64,000 nucleotides of DNA, from assembly GCA_030549335.1 (NCBI GenBank), contig CM060188.1, positions 64,672,696 through 64,736,695 of the forward strand. The letters are read 5' to 3'. Positions 36,131 to 48,500 of this stretch are shown in pieces. The DNA is from Pontederia crassipes (taxonomy: Eukaryota; Streptophyta; Magnoliopsida; Commelinales; Pontederiaceae). The notes under the pieces are model-generated. The model saw only the letters and a program-made list of their open reading frames with translations. It was not told the DNA's origin and searched no databases. Within the stretch, counting starts at the first letter, position 1, and each line of letters begins with the position of its first letter. The position numbers and the translations under genes are program-made.

Positions 36131-37907
36131 ATAAGATCTCTTTCAGAAATTGGGCATATGTTGGCATTTGCTGAATTGCCTCTACAAAAGGGATGTTGAT
36201 TTGCAGCTTTTTCAGGACCTCCATGAATTTCAAAAATTGCTAATCAGTCTGACTATTAACCAGCCTTTGTGGAAATGGTAAGTATTTGGAGTCTATTGTC
36301 TTGTCCTCTCCATTCCTCTATTTAGAAATTTGAATTTGGGTGAGTTTGTTGCCTTCGAGGTGTTGTTGCTTAAGTCAACGACTTTCTCTTTTCCTCTCGA
36401 AATTGGATCCACCTTCTCCGTCGGTTGTTCAATTTGCATGAGGGATTCAGGAGTTTTTCTCTCAAGCAGTTGAGATCCACTTCTCACTACTACAACTTGA
36501 CAGTGTTCCCGAGGATTAGGTTCATGTTGACTTGGAAACCTTCCTTGTGGTTGAGACGCGGTGCAACTTGTTGGGCGATTTGGGTTTTGAGGATCTTGTT
36601 GTGGGTGACCAGACCTTCGACCTTCTTAAAGAGTTGCTTGACATTGTCGTTCTAGACTTTCTGCTGCTTGAGCATATTTTGCATCATTTTCTCTAGCGCG
36701 ACAATTTTCGACGACTCTGGTGGAGCGAGTAGTGTTAACTATTGAGGGGGAGAGGGCAATTGCATTGTTGGGTTGGACTGTTTGTTCAAGAGTTGATATG
36801 GTTGAAATGGGTGCATTCCTTGCCCAGGCTGTGCTTGGTTTTGAGGTGGTCGAACGTAATTGTTCCCTCCATATGAGAAGCTCAAATGATTTTGAGTCCT
36901 CATCCAAGGCTGCCTTTGGTTTTGCTGAGCTTCAGTTGCATTTGGAAAGTATGGAGATATTGCATTGTCTTGGTCTTGCATTGAAATATTGACAGTCTCT
37001 CCATTCAATATAGGGCAATCAGAACACATATGATCAGATGATTGACATAAACTACATGATGATCCAGGCACCAAATAAGGGTTTGGAACTCCTGACTCTA
37101 AGGCGAGAACATCAACTGATGGGCTCACTTTCTGCATAGCCTTCTTCACGATCTCCTCGACTCGTAATGAAATTATGTCCCAACTGCCATTCACTGAGAT
37201 ATTTGGTTCCTCTGGTTTTTTTTTATTGTGTCTTTGTTGTTGAAGCCAATTCCTGAAATTCTGTGCAACTTTTTCTATAAGCTCATATCCTTCATTCGCA
37301 TTTTTTGCCATGAATGTCCCTCCTGTTATAGAATCTAGACAAGTCATGGATTCCATAGTCAAGCCATTGTAAAATGTCTGCACTATAGTCCATTTTTGAA
37401 AACCATGATGCGGGCAGGACATAATCATGCTGGTGTAGTGTTCCCAAGCTTCGTATAGAGGTTCCTTGTCGTACTGATAGAAAGAGGTAATCTTCTTCCT
37501 CATTTCGACAATTTTTCTTGGTGGAAAGAATCTAGTAAGAAAGGTTGACACAGGTGATCCCATGTTCTAATTGTGTCTGGTGCCATAGATCGTATCCATG
37601 CCTTAGCTTTGTCTCTCAATGAGCATGCAAATAGCCTTAGTCTCACTGCATCAGCAGCGACATCAGTGCATCTAAAGGTGTCACAAAATTCCAAGAAAGT
37701 GATTAGATGTTGATTGGGATCTTCATTCGCAATCCCATTGAAAGCAATCTGTCCTAACACTGCAATGATAGCCAGATTGATCTGATAATGATTTGCAGCT
37801 ATCTCTGGTCTTCTGATCCCAGTTGTAATCCCTATAGCTGATGATGTATAGAATTCTTGCAAAGGGCGGAGTGCGTTCGGATCTTTGGCGTCTATGTTTT
37901 GACTCAA
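36131..37907 (-). pseudogene. Gag of the Athila-like element
   Basis: The start region at 37500-37907 holds the retrotransposon gag domain (ANEDPNQHLITFLEFCDTFR, then RLRLFACSLRDKAKAWI). A frameshift near 37540 leads into 36739-37563 with MTCLDSITGGTFMAKNANEG and a cysteine cluster CSLCQSSDHMCSDCP, then a Gln/Asn/Pro-rich tail. Remnants at 36626-36907 and 36293-36487 lead toward the protease. Gag would form the virus-like particle coat. It is not functional here because of frameshifts. Confidence 0.85.
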
Positions 37908-38259
37908 ATTTCGTCCTCCTTGTTGAGCAGCAGGCCTCCTAGCCCTACGTCTTCCTTTTTGATTTCAGAGGTCTTCAGGGAGGAAGTTCGTGCCTAAGTC
38001 TGGTTGAGAGAAATATTGTTCAGGAGTTTCTGCAGAGTGACGCTCATCGCTTGACATAAAACTGGGTTAGTGAAAATAGAAGAAAATAAGATAAAAAAAT
38101 GAAATCACGAGGAAAAAGATGACTGATTAAGAAAAATGTAAGACACAGAATGAAAGATGTAAGAACATTTTGACCATATAAAATAGGGTCTTCAGCACAA
38201 ATGCTGTGAGTGTTCACAAAGAATTTATCACAAATAATCAAGCTAGAACACTAGCGACT
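37908..38259 (-). other. Leader between primer-binding site and gag
   Basis: About 350 bp of untranslated leader with no recognisable feature. Confidence 0.5.
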
Positions 38260-38277
38260 TCCCCGACAACGGCGCCA
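38260..38277 (-). promoter_or_regulatory. Primer-binding site (tRNA-Asp type)
   Basis: The minus strand reads TGGCGCCGTTGTCGGGGA, one base from the site typical of Athila-type elements (TGGCGCCGTTGCCGGGGA). It lies 7 bp from the 5' LTR and fixes the orientation. Confidence 0.9.
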
Positions 38278-38284
38278 AAAACTT

Positions 38285-39277
38285 TGACTTGCATAAAGTG
38301 TGTATAGAGAATATCACATGAAAAGGGAGGTGTAGGCCTCTGAGATAGTCTACCCAATACTCAGGCGTGTTACTCTTGAACACATGGATATATCAAAATA
38401 AAGTTTTAAAATTTATAATCTCTCTACACTATTGAAATGCAATATGCAGGCGTACGATGCATCATTGTAGTGCTTGAGGTTCGATCCACAAAGAAATGGT
38501 GTTTGCGAAATTTTTGAGAAATCTTTGAAGCAAACTCGACAAGAAAAGTAAATGCTGAAAATGAGGAAGAGGAATAGCAATGTGACAAAAAAGAACTAAT
38601 TATTTTTGTGGTTTTAGAAATGTAAAAGAGGAAAAATGAAAAGACAGCAATTTGAAGAATATATCCCATCTTGGGTTAAGCCCTCCAGAATCGAAAGAAA
38701 TCAACAATAACAATGGTGAAATGGATGAACACTATTTGGATCAATTTAAGATGATCCAAACCTCCAACTCAATGCAGTTGTTTATTGTTAGAAATCTGGA
38801 ATATGCATAATCTTTTCAGGTCATAGATCAAAGAGTGAACGACGTCTAAACCAAACTATGAAGAATTCCATTGCTGACTCTACGAAAACCTAAACTATGA
38901 ACCACTGCACGCCTTGTGCTTGGTTTCTCCACGTTCAATCTCCATGGAGCCTATAATGTCTCTATGGTCGGGGGTGCAGGACAGCAATGGTTCGGAGAAT
39001 TCCTCCTAGTTACAGCTACGCGAAAAACATGAAAACCACGTAGAGAACTATCTTCACCCAGGCTTGGTTTCTCCACGTTCGGTCGCGATGGAGCCTATAA
39101 CGTCCCTATGGTCGGGGGTGCAGGGTGAAGATAGTTCACAAACTTAAATTCATGCGCAGATCTAAAAAAGATAAGGAGTCGAACAAATAAAATAGGGATC
39201 AAACTAATGCCATTGAAACCACAAGAATCTCAACACTTGGTATTGAGCATGAAAAACATTAAAATAAAACACAACTA
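38285..39277 (-). repeat. Athila-like element, 5' LTR, first part
   Basis: Starts TGACTTGCATAAAGTG on the plus strand and matches 25037 onward. It lacks about 575 bp present in the left copy near 25395-25970. It is cut at 39277 by the copia insertion and resumes at 62936. Confidence 0.9.
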
Positions 39278-40476
39278 TGTTGGACCTCGTACCATTCCCA
39301 TGGTTTTGATGATAACAAACACAAATTGACCAACAAATGTTACTAACGAGCTTGTTAAATGATTTATATACAGAAAAGCAAGACCGTTTGAAGGACCGAC
39401 CCATCGGACAAATGACCGAATAGAACAGAATCGAAAATGCTAATGAAGGTGCAAGATCGGTTGAAGGATCGGTCAACCAGACAGACGACCAAAGCAAATA
39501 GATGTGTTGAAAACTCTTAAGTCATAAGATTGGCTGAATGGTTGGTCAACCGAATACAAAAACGAAGTAAATAGAAGTCTCCAACACATTGAAGTCATAA
39601 GATCGTCCGAAGGATCGGTCGACCGAAGGCAATACTGAACTGAATAGAACATAGAGGCATTGAAAAAATCAATGACCGGTCAAGTGATCGGTCGACCGGA
39701 TGCACGTTCGACATGAATAGAAGGTTGAAGCAGGTGGAAACGAGGAACCAGTCATAGGATCGGTCGAACAGATCAAACGATCGAAATAAAAAGTGAGGTC
39801 AAATATAGTGGAAAATCTACAATCGGTCGACCAACTTTATCAACCGATCAGCCAACTCAACGTGATATGAAGAAATAAAAGCCATATTTCGAATCGAATC
39901 TATTGATTACTTTCCTAATATAGAAGATTTTGTTAAGGAGAATATAAAAAAATCTTAGAATTCATGAGAATAAAAAGGATTTTAGGACACATCCAAGCAA
40001 GCAAAAAGGAAGATCAATTCGTCGTTTCTCCTCTGAAAAGCCCTAGATCTATTTTCCTCTCACTACTTTCCACTCTGTAATCCTTCCAGTGATCATTTGT
40101 GAAAAAGAGAGAGAGTGAAAGATCTGTAAAATTATACTTTTGAAAGCTCTATGTAAGAGAGGATCGCCTTTGCTCTTGGGCGGAGAAGAAGGTGGTGTAC
40201 GTGTAAAGGGTTTCCTTCTCCGTTTTTAAAAGGAGGACGATAGTGAATCTTTGACGGCCTTGAAGTCGAGGAGACAGAGCGGGGACGTAGGCCAAGGAGT
40301 TGGACTGAACCTCGTCAATAATTTATGTGTTTGATTTTTAACTTTTTTTGTTCTGCTTACTGCAATGCATTTAGTATTATCATGAAAAAGTTTTTTCTTA
40401 AAACAAAAAAGATTAATTTTTAAGTTAAAAATTATACACCAATTCACCCCCCTTCTTGGTGCCCTACGATCGTACA
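39278..40476 (+). repeat. SIRE-like copia 5' LTR
   Basis: 1199 bp, TGTTGG...CGTACA. From about 39385 to 39850 it has many copies of an imperfect palindrome related to ATCGGTCGACCGAT, spaced roughly 50-90 bp. A TATAAAA-like word near 39943 could be the core promoter. Only its last ~800 bp survive in the 3' copy (62145-62930), which differs by roughly 10% plus indels. Confidence 0.9.
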
Positions 40477-40478
40477 GT

Positions 40479-40490
40479 TGGTATCAAAGC
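40479..40490 (+). promoter_or_regulatory. Primer-binding site (initiator tRNA-Met)
   Basis: TGGTATCAAAGC, 2 bp after the 5' LTR, one base from TGGTATCAGAGC. Confidence 0.85.
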
Positions 40491-40534
40491 TTAGTTTCAC
40501 TCTTGCAATTAAGATTTAATTATCTTTAAGGGTT

Positions 40535-42434
40535 ATGGGGTCAAACAATTTTGTTCTTAGTGAAGGTCAATCAACTAACGTCCTCCACTCTTTAATGCAT
40601 AAGGGTGCGTTCACTGCATTGCCATTCAACATTACCTAGCAATATAGATTGCCTCTTAGAAATATTATCACTTGTTAAATTATCAGCAATGTACATTACT
40701 TTGTTTACTATGCATAAGTAATCTATTTAGCAATCCATATTAGTTATTTATAAGAAAAACATATTTATGAGTTAATATATAGTTTTTACCAATATAACCC
40801 TAATCAAAAGAATTATGTTTAGATATATAAATTATTTTTAACTTCGTAAAATTAAATCACAAATATATATTCTCACCTATAAAATTAAAATTTATAAAAT
40901 AATTAATATATTTTAAAATATGATAATAATATAGTCATAATAATTATAGTATTTATTTGATTAATTTTATACTTTAATTAATTATTATTATAATTTATGC
41001 AATGTGTTTTAGAATTTATTTAAATAAAATTGGAAAGGACAAATGGGGAAAGTAAAATTTAAAAGATTGTAACTCAGGTGGTAATATAGATTGTCTACCC
41101 TCCTGTAGGCAATCTGCATTGTCACTTCATAGGAAATGTAGATTGCTTGGGCGATGCAGATTGCTCATTACCTGTCACAAGTGAATAAGGTAATGTGGTG
41201 GGCCCAAGTAATTTAATACAATATGACCTGGTAATCTACAAAGATTACCTCTAGAGAAACGCCCCCTAACTTTGCATATTGGAAAATAAGGATGCATGCA
41301 TATGTATGTTCTATTGATATTGATATCTGGGATACAATTGAACATGACTTCAATTTGCATGGAAAAACACCAACAGAATATACTGATGGAGAAAGACTTC
41401 TAGTTAAATTAGATTGGAAGGCAAAAAATATTCTGTATTGTGGTTTAGACACTACTGAATTCAATCGTATTCTACGTGCCTAAATGCAAATTAAATTTGA
41501 AGAAAAGTTATTATTTCTCATGAAGGAACTAAGAAAGTAAAGGAGTCTAGGTTAAATCTGTTAAATCATCAATATGATTATTTTAAGATGCTTGATAACG
41601 CAACTATAAGTAGTATGGTTATACGCTTTAATGATGTTGTGAATGGCTTAACCTCTTTGGGCGAACCAAGGACTAATGTTTCAAAAGTGAAAAAGTTTCT
41701 CAAGTCATTATCGTCAAAGTGGCACACCAAAAAAAACTCTAATTGAAGAGAAGGATATCAACAAGTTGGATTTTGATGATCTCATAGGATCATTATTAAC
41801 CTATGAGATAGGCATGAAAGAGGATGAGGATGCAAATGTCGTCAAGAAAAATGCTTTAGTCTTAAAGTCAAAAATTGATGAAGAAGAAACAAGTGAAGAC
41901 GAAGAGGATGTCGATGAGAGAAAACTAGCACTCTATGCAAAGAAGCTGGATAAATATTTGAAGTTTGCCAAACAAAGAAAGGTGAATTCTTTATAAAAAA
42001 GTCAACAAGCAAGAATCAAGTCACCTGCTTTGAATGCAAAAAGGCAAGACATTACAAGAACAAATGTCCAATGCCTATGAGAAAGGACAAAGATGCTGAG
42101 ACCTTTAAGAAAAAAGATGAAGGCACTTCAAGCAACTTGGGATGGCAGTGAGCAGGAAGAAGATAGCTCTTCCTCTAGTGATGAAGATGAGACTTATTTT
42201 TGTCTCATGGCAAATGAAGAGGTATATCCAACTCATCAAGTGAGAGTACTTTTGATATGCATGATGAATTTAGAAAATTGATAAAGAAATATGGAGCACT
42301 AAAGAAGAAGTATGATAAATTAAAATCAAAATTCGAAAGTGTTAAAAATGAAAAACACAAATAATATGATACATCTGAAAAGTGCACCTCATTAAATAAT
42401 GAAAATACTAGTCTAGAATTTTTAATTGATGAAC
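40535..42434 (+). pseudogene. SIRE-like gag, 5' part, interrupted by a MITE
   Basis: The probable start is ATG 40535. The frame enters the MITE at 40603, and after removal of the MITE and one TAA copy it continues with AYWKIRMHAYVCSIDIDIWD (from 41276) and WKAKNILYCGLD, the copia gag core. A stop is at 41481. Further right are DDLIGSLLTYE (41770 onward), a Glu/Asp/Lys-rich stretch, a zinc knuckle CFECKKARHYKNKC near 42030, and an acidic ATWDGSEQEEDSSSSSDEDE segment (42130-42190). It breaks at 42434 at the solo LTR and resumes at 45571. Confidence 0.85.
40603..41266. mobile_element. Harbinger/Tourist-like MITE in gag
   Basis: 664 bp with short terminal inverted repeats (GGGTGCGTTC at the left, GGGGGCGTTT when the right end is reversed; 8 of 10 match), flanked by TAA on both sides (40600-40602 and 41267-41269). 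There is no open frame. The words GTAATGTAGATTGC and GCAGATTGC recur near both ends. TAA/TTA duplications and GGG.GCGTTT-type ends suit the PIF/Harbinger superfamily. Confidence 0.7.
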
Positions 42435-43109
42435 TGATAGTGATATTGAGGGGTGTAGTGATAACTTGCTGATTTTGGGGTCAAATTTTAGATTTTTCAA
42501 TTTTTGATTTAACTCCCTAATTCACTTTTAACTGCAAGTATACAGATCAATTATAGTCTACCCAAATGTCGTATCCACAATGATTTGAAGCCTAAGACTC
42601 TCTAAACAATCTAGATTAGCCTTAACTAAAGTTAAAAATCCAAGAATTTGAAAGAAAGTTAAAACCGATTTCTAAAAAGGACTAAAATGATAACTATTTT
42701 GGGATTTTTGAAAAGTTATCTAAAATGATTTGTAAATGCTAAACTAGAGGCTCAAAGGGTTTATCTATCAATGAGGAAGGTTCTCCTAGGAGTTGGGGTT
42801 AATCTAATTTAATTATGGATGGAATGGATAAGTTATCATTAAATGTCAATTTTAACTCAACTTGAAATAATCTGTTTTCACAGCTTAATTAATCCAAAAC
42901 TAATTATCATATTCTCATATGATTGATTAGCTAAGTTGAATTAGAAAAGGTCTTGACTGAAATCAAGTCAACATTAAGCTCAAAATCAAGTTCCTTGCTG
43001 AATTTTAGTAATGTAATGAAATCTGAAATGATAACTTTCAATTGCACTTCGAAAATGAGGGAAATGCTTCAATCAACTAAACAGGGATGAAATCAATCCA
43101 ATATTAGTG

Positions 43110-44290
43110 CAAATGCTCCTTGATTTATTTCTAAACTACAAGAGGATTTTAAATCAGCCTCAGTTGCAAATTCAAATGAAATCCACATTTTCACTAAAGA
43201 GTTGGATAAAATCAGCATATAATTATATATGGGAACTCAGCACATGCAATTGCTTCTTGGTCCATCTCTGAACAGCAAGAAAACCTTAAGTACACCTCTC
43301 AGTGATTAAATGAAATCAGGGGCTTAACAATAACAAGGCAGATTCCACATATTCAGGAAATCAGCAACCAGAAAATTCAGAAATCAACACCTAGCAAACA
43401 TTGGAATTCAACACATGTCACTCATTGAAATTCAGACTTGCCATTGCTCTTTGGTTCATCTCTGAACAACAAAGTATCCCTAGGATTCACTTCTCAGCGA
43501 TTTAATAAGATCAAGGGCTTACAACAGCAAACCATAATCCAAAATTCAGGAAATCAAATTTTTCAATTCAGAAATCAGCAAGTGAAATGTTTGCAATAAT
43601 TCAGGGACTAAAACCTTGAAAACATCATTGACTCTTGTTTCATTTCTGAACAAGAATGAAACCATAGGAAACCTCTCAGTTATAATTCAATCAGGGTTCC
43701 ACAATGATGAAAACAAATTTGGATAATTCAGAAAAATTAGAATAAGAAATCAGGAAATCAGATTCCTATTTAAAATTGAATCTAGAAGCTTGGCATTGGT
43801 TCTTGGATCATTTCTGAACAAAAAATAGATCAAATGACAACTTCTCAGTTGTGAATACAGATAGGGTCTACAATGACAAGAATCAGGTTCATATCAACAT
43901 AGATTTCAGGAAACAAAAATTGAAATCAGAATTGAAATTCAGAAATCAGCAAGTGAAATGTTTGCAATAATTCAGGGATTAAAACCTTGAAAACACCATT
44001 GACTCTTGATTCATTTCTGAACAAGAATGAAACCATAGGAAACCTCTCAGTTATAATTCAATCAAGGTTCCACAATGATGAAAACATATTTGGATAATTC
44101 AAAAAAATCAGAATTAGAAATCAGAAAATCAGATTCCTATTTGAAATTGAATCTAGAAACTTGGCATTGGTTCTTGGATCATTTCTGAACAAAGATTAGA
44201 TCAAATGACAACCTCTTAGTTGTGAATACATATAGGATCTACAATGACAAGAATCAGGTTCATAACAACACAGATTTCAGCAAACAGAAT
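43110..44290. repeat. LTR-internal subrepeat, ~180 bp, about seven copies
   Basis: A degenerate unit with core TTCATTTCTGAACAA followed some 25 bp later by CCTCTCAGTT recurs near 43120, 43252, 43447, 43629, 43797, 43990 and 44171. The LTRs at 50262 and 56567 show about five copies, which accounts for much of the length difference from this LTR. Confidence 0.75.
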
Positions 44291-44872
44291 TGATATCAAT
44301 TCAGGAAATCAGGCTTGCCTATATCCATCCACAATTAATCTAGACTACTACCCTATCCTAGGAGACATAGGATTTAGCTCCTCATAATTACAAAGCTAGA
44401 TACACAATGGAATGAAGAATAAAAGCAATCCATCTTGGAATGAGGGCTGTTGGTAGCAATCACAACACTTCAGCTCAAGAACAGCTCCAATCCAGCTCCA
44501 ATCTGCAATGGCCGGCCTCCCTCTTCATTCCAGGGTTTCTTCAGCTTCTATATGACTCTTGTCCACCCTTGGATGTAGATTAGAATGTTCCCTTCCTTTG
44601 ATTCAAGCCACCTGTCCAGTGGTTCTCAAATTCCAGCAGAAATCAACAGCTTTTGGACAGCAAATCAGTGGTCCCCCCATCTTTTTCAGTTGAAATCAGA
44701 TTTATATTCCCTGCTACAAGGGCCAAAACATCAAGCATCAAAGTTCTTGAATGAGAAATAAACAAATAAGGATGATGACGGCTACTAGGATCAGCTCAAA
44801 CATCAAATATGATTTAGTTTTGTGCAGAAATAAAAACCAAAATCAAAATAAATGATTTTTGGAACCCGAAAA

Positions 44873-45370
44873 TGATAACTTTGCACTAATCATGAAAAAT
44901 ATCCAAATAAAAGTGGTTCAAGGTATTAAAGACATCAAAGGGATTAGTGTGGCAAGTGAATGAGGTCAGAAATCAAATGTAGATAAGATTTCATAGTGTT
45001 GATAACTTAGTGACCCGGAATGATAACTTTTAGCCATTAAAATGATAACTTGTCATAACTTTGGTTGTGGTTATCCAAATGAGATCAAATTTGAACAACA
45101 ATGAGTTAAGACAGTAAGTTAATGATTGCTTAATGCCTTTGTGCAGATTTGATAGTTTTGCATATGAAAATGATAGTTTTGCCCTTAAACGATAACTTGG
45201 CATTGAAAAATGATAACTTGTGAAATGGATTGATAATTTTGCACAAGTTGAAATATGATCATCCAAATATGATTCATTCATGATAGCAGTGGATTTAGAG
45301 CAAGAAAATCACTGGAAATCAGCTCAAATAAAAAAATGATAACTTGCACATTGAAATGATAACTTTGCAT
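44873..45370. repeat. Array of ATGATAACTT motifs
   Basis: About eight copies of GATAACTT and three close variants (GATAGTTTTG, GATAATTTTG) in 500 bp, in the part of the LTR that would be U3 for a minus-strand element. The same cluster is in the LTR at 52380-52830 and, inverted as AAGTTATCAT, at 58765-59140. Confidence 0.8.
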
Positions 45371-45570
45371 AGAATTGACATATTTATGGATTTTGCCAAT
45401 TCAGAGCCTCTATGCATATGAAATCAAGTATAAAATGAGAAAGATCAACTAGTTATCATAATCCTTGCATTCCAAATATAATTGGCCAAAAGTTATGCAA
45501 AATATGGGCTCGATATGGGTGAAATGCATCTAAAATGGGATAAAAACCTATAGTGATCAGCTAGTGATCA

Positions 45571-48500
45571 TGAACTAAAAATGAAGAATGGTAATTTAAA
45601 TATATGCATTAATTCACAAAGTAGTGAGATAGAAAAACTAAACATGAAATTAAATGAATTGGAAGACAAAGTTAAAAAATTTTCAAATGGTAGAAAAATG
45701 CTAGATGCCATGTTTAGTGGCTCTAGAATACCCCCAAATAAGAAAGGTCTTGGCTACAATTCTCATTAGTAAATGTATGATTCAAGAACTTTATTTGTAA
45801 GGGCTATAAATGCATATGATTCAAAACTTACTTGTTTTCATTGTGGTACACTTGGTCGTTATTCTTTTGAATGCAGTATTAGAAAAGGAAAAAAAATATC
45901 AGAATGAAGAAGTTTTGAGTTCCTGAAAGAACCAACACTAACCAAGCTGGACCCAACCAAATTTGGGTATCAAAAAGATAAATTTTTGTGTCTATTCTCT
46001 TTAGGAAACATCAAGAAAGAAAAAGGAAAGCAAATGGTATTTGGACAGTGGCTGCTCAAGGCACATGACAGGGGATGCATCAAACTTTATCTCCTTGGAA
46101 AAGAAAAATGGAGGAATTGTCACCTTTGGAGACAATGCAAAAGGAAAGGTTATTGGTGTAGGTAACATTGATAAATATGACAAAATTCTCCTTGAAAATG
46201 TTTGGCTAGTAGATAATCTGAAGCATAACCTAAATAGCATTAGTCAACTCTGCGACAAGAATTTTCTAATAAAATTTGAAAAAGAAAAGTGTCTAATACT
46301 AAATGAAAATGAAAATTTGCTGCACATTGGGTTTAGACATAATAACATATATAAAATTGATTTTGAGGATTTAGAAAATGAAAAATGCTTAAGTGTATTA
46401 CATGATGATTCAACCTTGTGGCATAGACGACTTGGTCATATAAACTTTAAATTATTGAATAAGCTTTCCATAAATAAACTAGTCAAAGGATTACCTAAGA
46501 TTAAAATTGAGAAAAATACTGTGTGTGACTCTTGCCTAAAGGGAAAACAAACAAAAAGTTCTTTTAAATCAAAAGACCTTATTAGTACCAGAAGAATCCT
46601 AGAGCTATTACACTTAGACTTATTTGGTCCAATTGATATTACAAGTTTAGGTAAAAAAAGATATATTTTTGTACTTGTAAATGACTGCTCACATTTTACA
46701 TGAACTTTATTTCTTGCTCATAAAGATGAAGTTTTTCATATATTTCTGAAGTTTGCGAAAAGAGTACAAAGTGAATTTAATCAGAAAATCTCTAACATTA
46801 GAAGTGATAATGATGGAGAATTAAATAATAATAGATTTGAGTCATTTTGCGAGGAAAATGGAATCTCTCATAATTTTTCTACACCTAGAACACCTCAATA
46901 AAATGGAGTTGTTGAAAAAAAAGGACTATACAAGAAATGTCTAGAACTATTCTAAATGAAAGTACTCTTCCTAAATATTTTTTGGGCAGAAGCTATGAAT
47001 ACCACATGTTATGTATTGGACAGAATTTTAATAAGACCCTTAACAAAGAAATCTTATTTTGAACTTGTTTATGGAAAAATAACAAATATTTCCTATTTCA
47101 AAGTTTTTGGTTGCAAATGTTTTGTGCTGAATAATAAGGACAAGTTAGAAAAATTTGATGCTAAGTGTGATGATGCTATTTTTCTTGGATATTCTATCAT
47201 AAGCAAGGCATATAGAGTATATAATAAAAGAACTCTCTTGGTGGAAGAATCCATGCATGTTAAAATTAATGAGACTAATAATTCTATTTTGAGAAAATAT
47301 GTTGACGAAGATGATATAGGAGAGCTTGAAGTGACTGGAAAATTAGAATAAGCTAAATTGAAAGAAAGCTTAGCTCATGAAGAAAGAGGAAAAGAAGAAG
47401 AAGATTAAAATGAAAAGCAGGCAAAAAATTCTAAAAGAATAGATGATCATCAACTTGACGCGTCACAATTAATACCCAAGAATTGGAAAAACGCGTCATA
47501 ACATCCAGTTGGGCAAATTATTGGAAATATAGGTGATGGAATCAAAGCTTGAAGTTCTTTTAAAATTTTTTATGCTTTTTCTTCTTTTCTCTCTCAAGTT
47601 AAACCTTCCTGCATAGATGAGGCATTAAACGATCGAAAGTGGATAAATGCTATGCACGAAGAGTTAAACAACTTTGAGAGAAATCAGATTTGGAAGCTTG
47701 TAGAAAGACCCTTTGATCATCCAATTGTTGGAACCAAATGGGTATTTAGAAACAAGCTAAATGAAAATGGTGTCATTGCGAGAAACAAGGCTAGATTAGT
47801 GGCTAAATGTTACTCACAAGTTGAAAGAATTGATTTTGACGAAACATTTGCTCCTGTTGCACGACTTGAAGTTACTCGTATGCTTTTAGCATTTGCTTGT
47901 TTTAAAGGTTTTAAACTTTTTAAATGGTTTTATTAATGAAGAAATTTATGTTGAGCAACCCAAAGGCTTTGAAAATCCTAATTTTTCGAATCATGTTTTT
48001 AAACTCTCAAAAGCCCTATATGGATTAAAGCAAGCTCCAAAAGCTTGGTATGAATGACTAACTAGATTTTTCATTGAAAATAAATTTCAAAAAGGAACAA
48101 TTGACACCACACTATTTTTAAAACATTTTAAAAGTGATATTTTAGTAGTGCATATATATGTTGATGATATATTATATGGAGCTACTAATGAAATCCTTTG
48201 CAAAGAGTTTGAATCTCTTATGCAAAAAGAATTTGAAATGAGTCTCGTAGGAGAGCTTACATTCTTTTTAGGATTGCAAGTGAAGCAAACAACGGAAGGA
48301 ATTTTTGTAAGCCAAGAAAAGTATACAAACTAGCTGCTAAAAAAATTTGGAATGAATGATTGCAAACCAAGCTCAACTCCAATGAAAACTCGACAAAGAT
48401 GAAAATGGCAAGGCAAATGACCAAAAAAGGTATAAATGTATGATTGGTAGTCTAGAGTAGATATTATGTTTAGTGTGTGTTTGTGTGCTAGATTCCAATC

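Larger units (their letters stand above)
42435..45570 (-). mobile_element. Solo LTR of the non-autonomous Athila-type family (A/D subtype)
   Basis: 3136 bp, plus-strand ends TGATAGTGATATTGAGG and CAGCTAGTGATCA, flanked by a perfect TGAAC duplication (42430-42434 and 45571-45575). It is homologous along its length to the LTRs at 50262-53030 and 56567-58710 and, inverted, at 58711-61212. With no interior, it is a solo LTR. Orientation is inferred from the full element, whose LTR runs in the same direction beside a minus-strand primer-binding site. It splits the SIRE-like gag. Confidence 0.95.

Noticed and set aside
43629..43660. TTTCTGAACAAGAA read as a heat-shock element
   Set aside because: Spacing between TTC and GAA is one base instead of two, so it does not meet the heat-shock element rule.
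43110..44290. CRISPR-like regular spacing of a repeat
   Set aside because: Units are long, degenerate and lie in a plant LTR; no short exact repeat with unique spacers.
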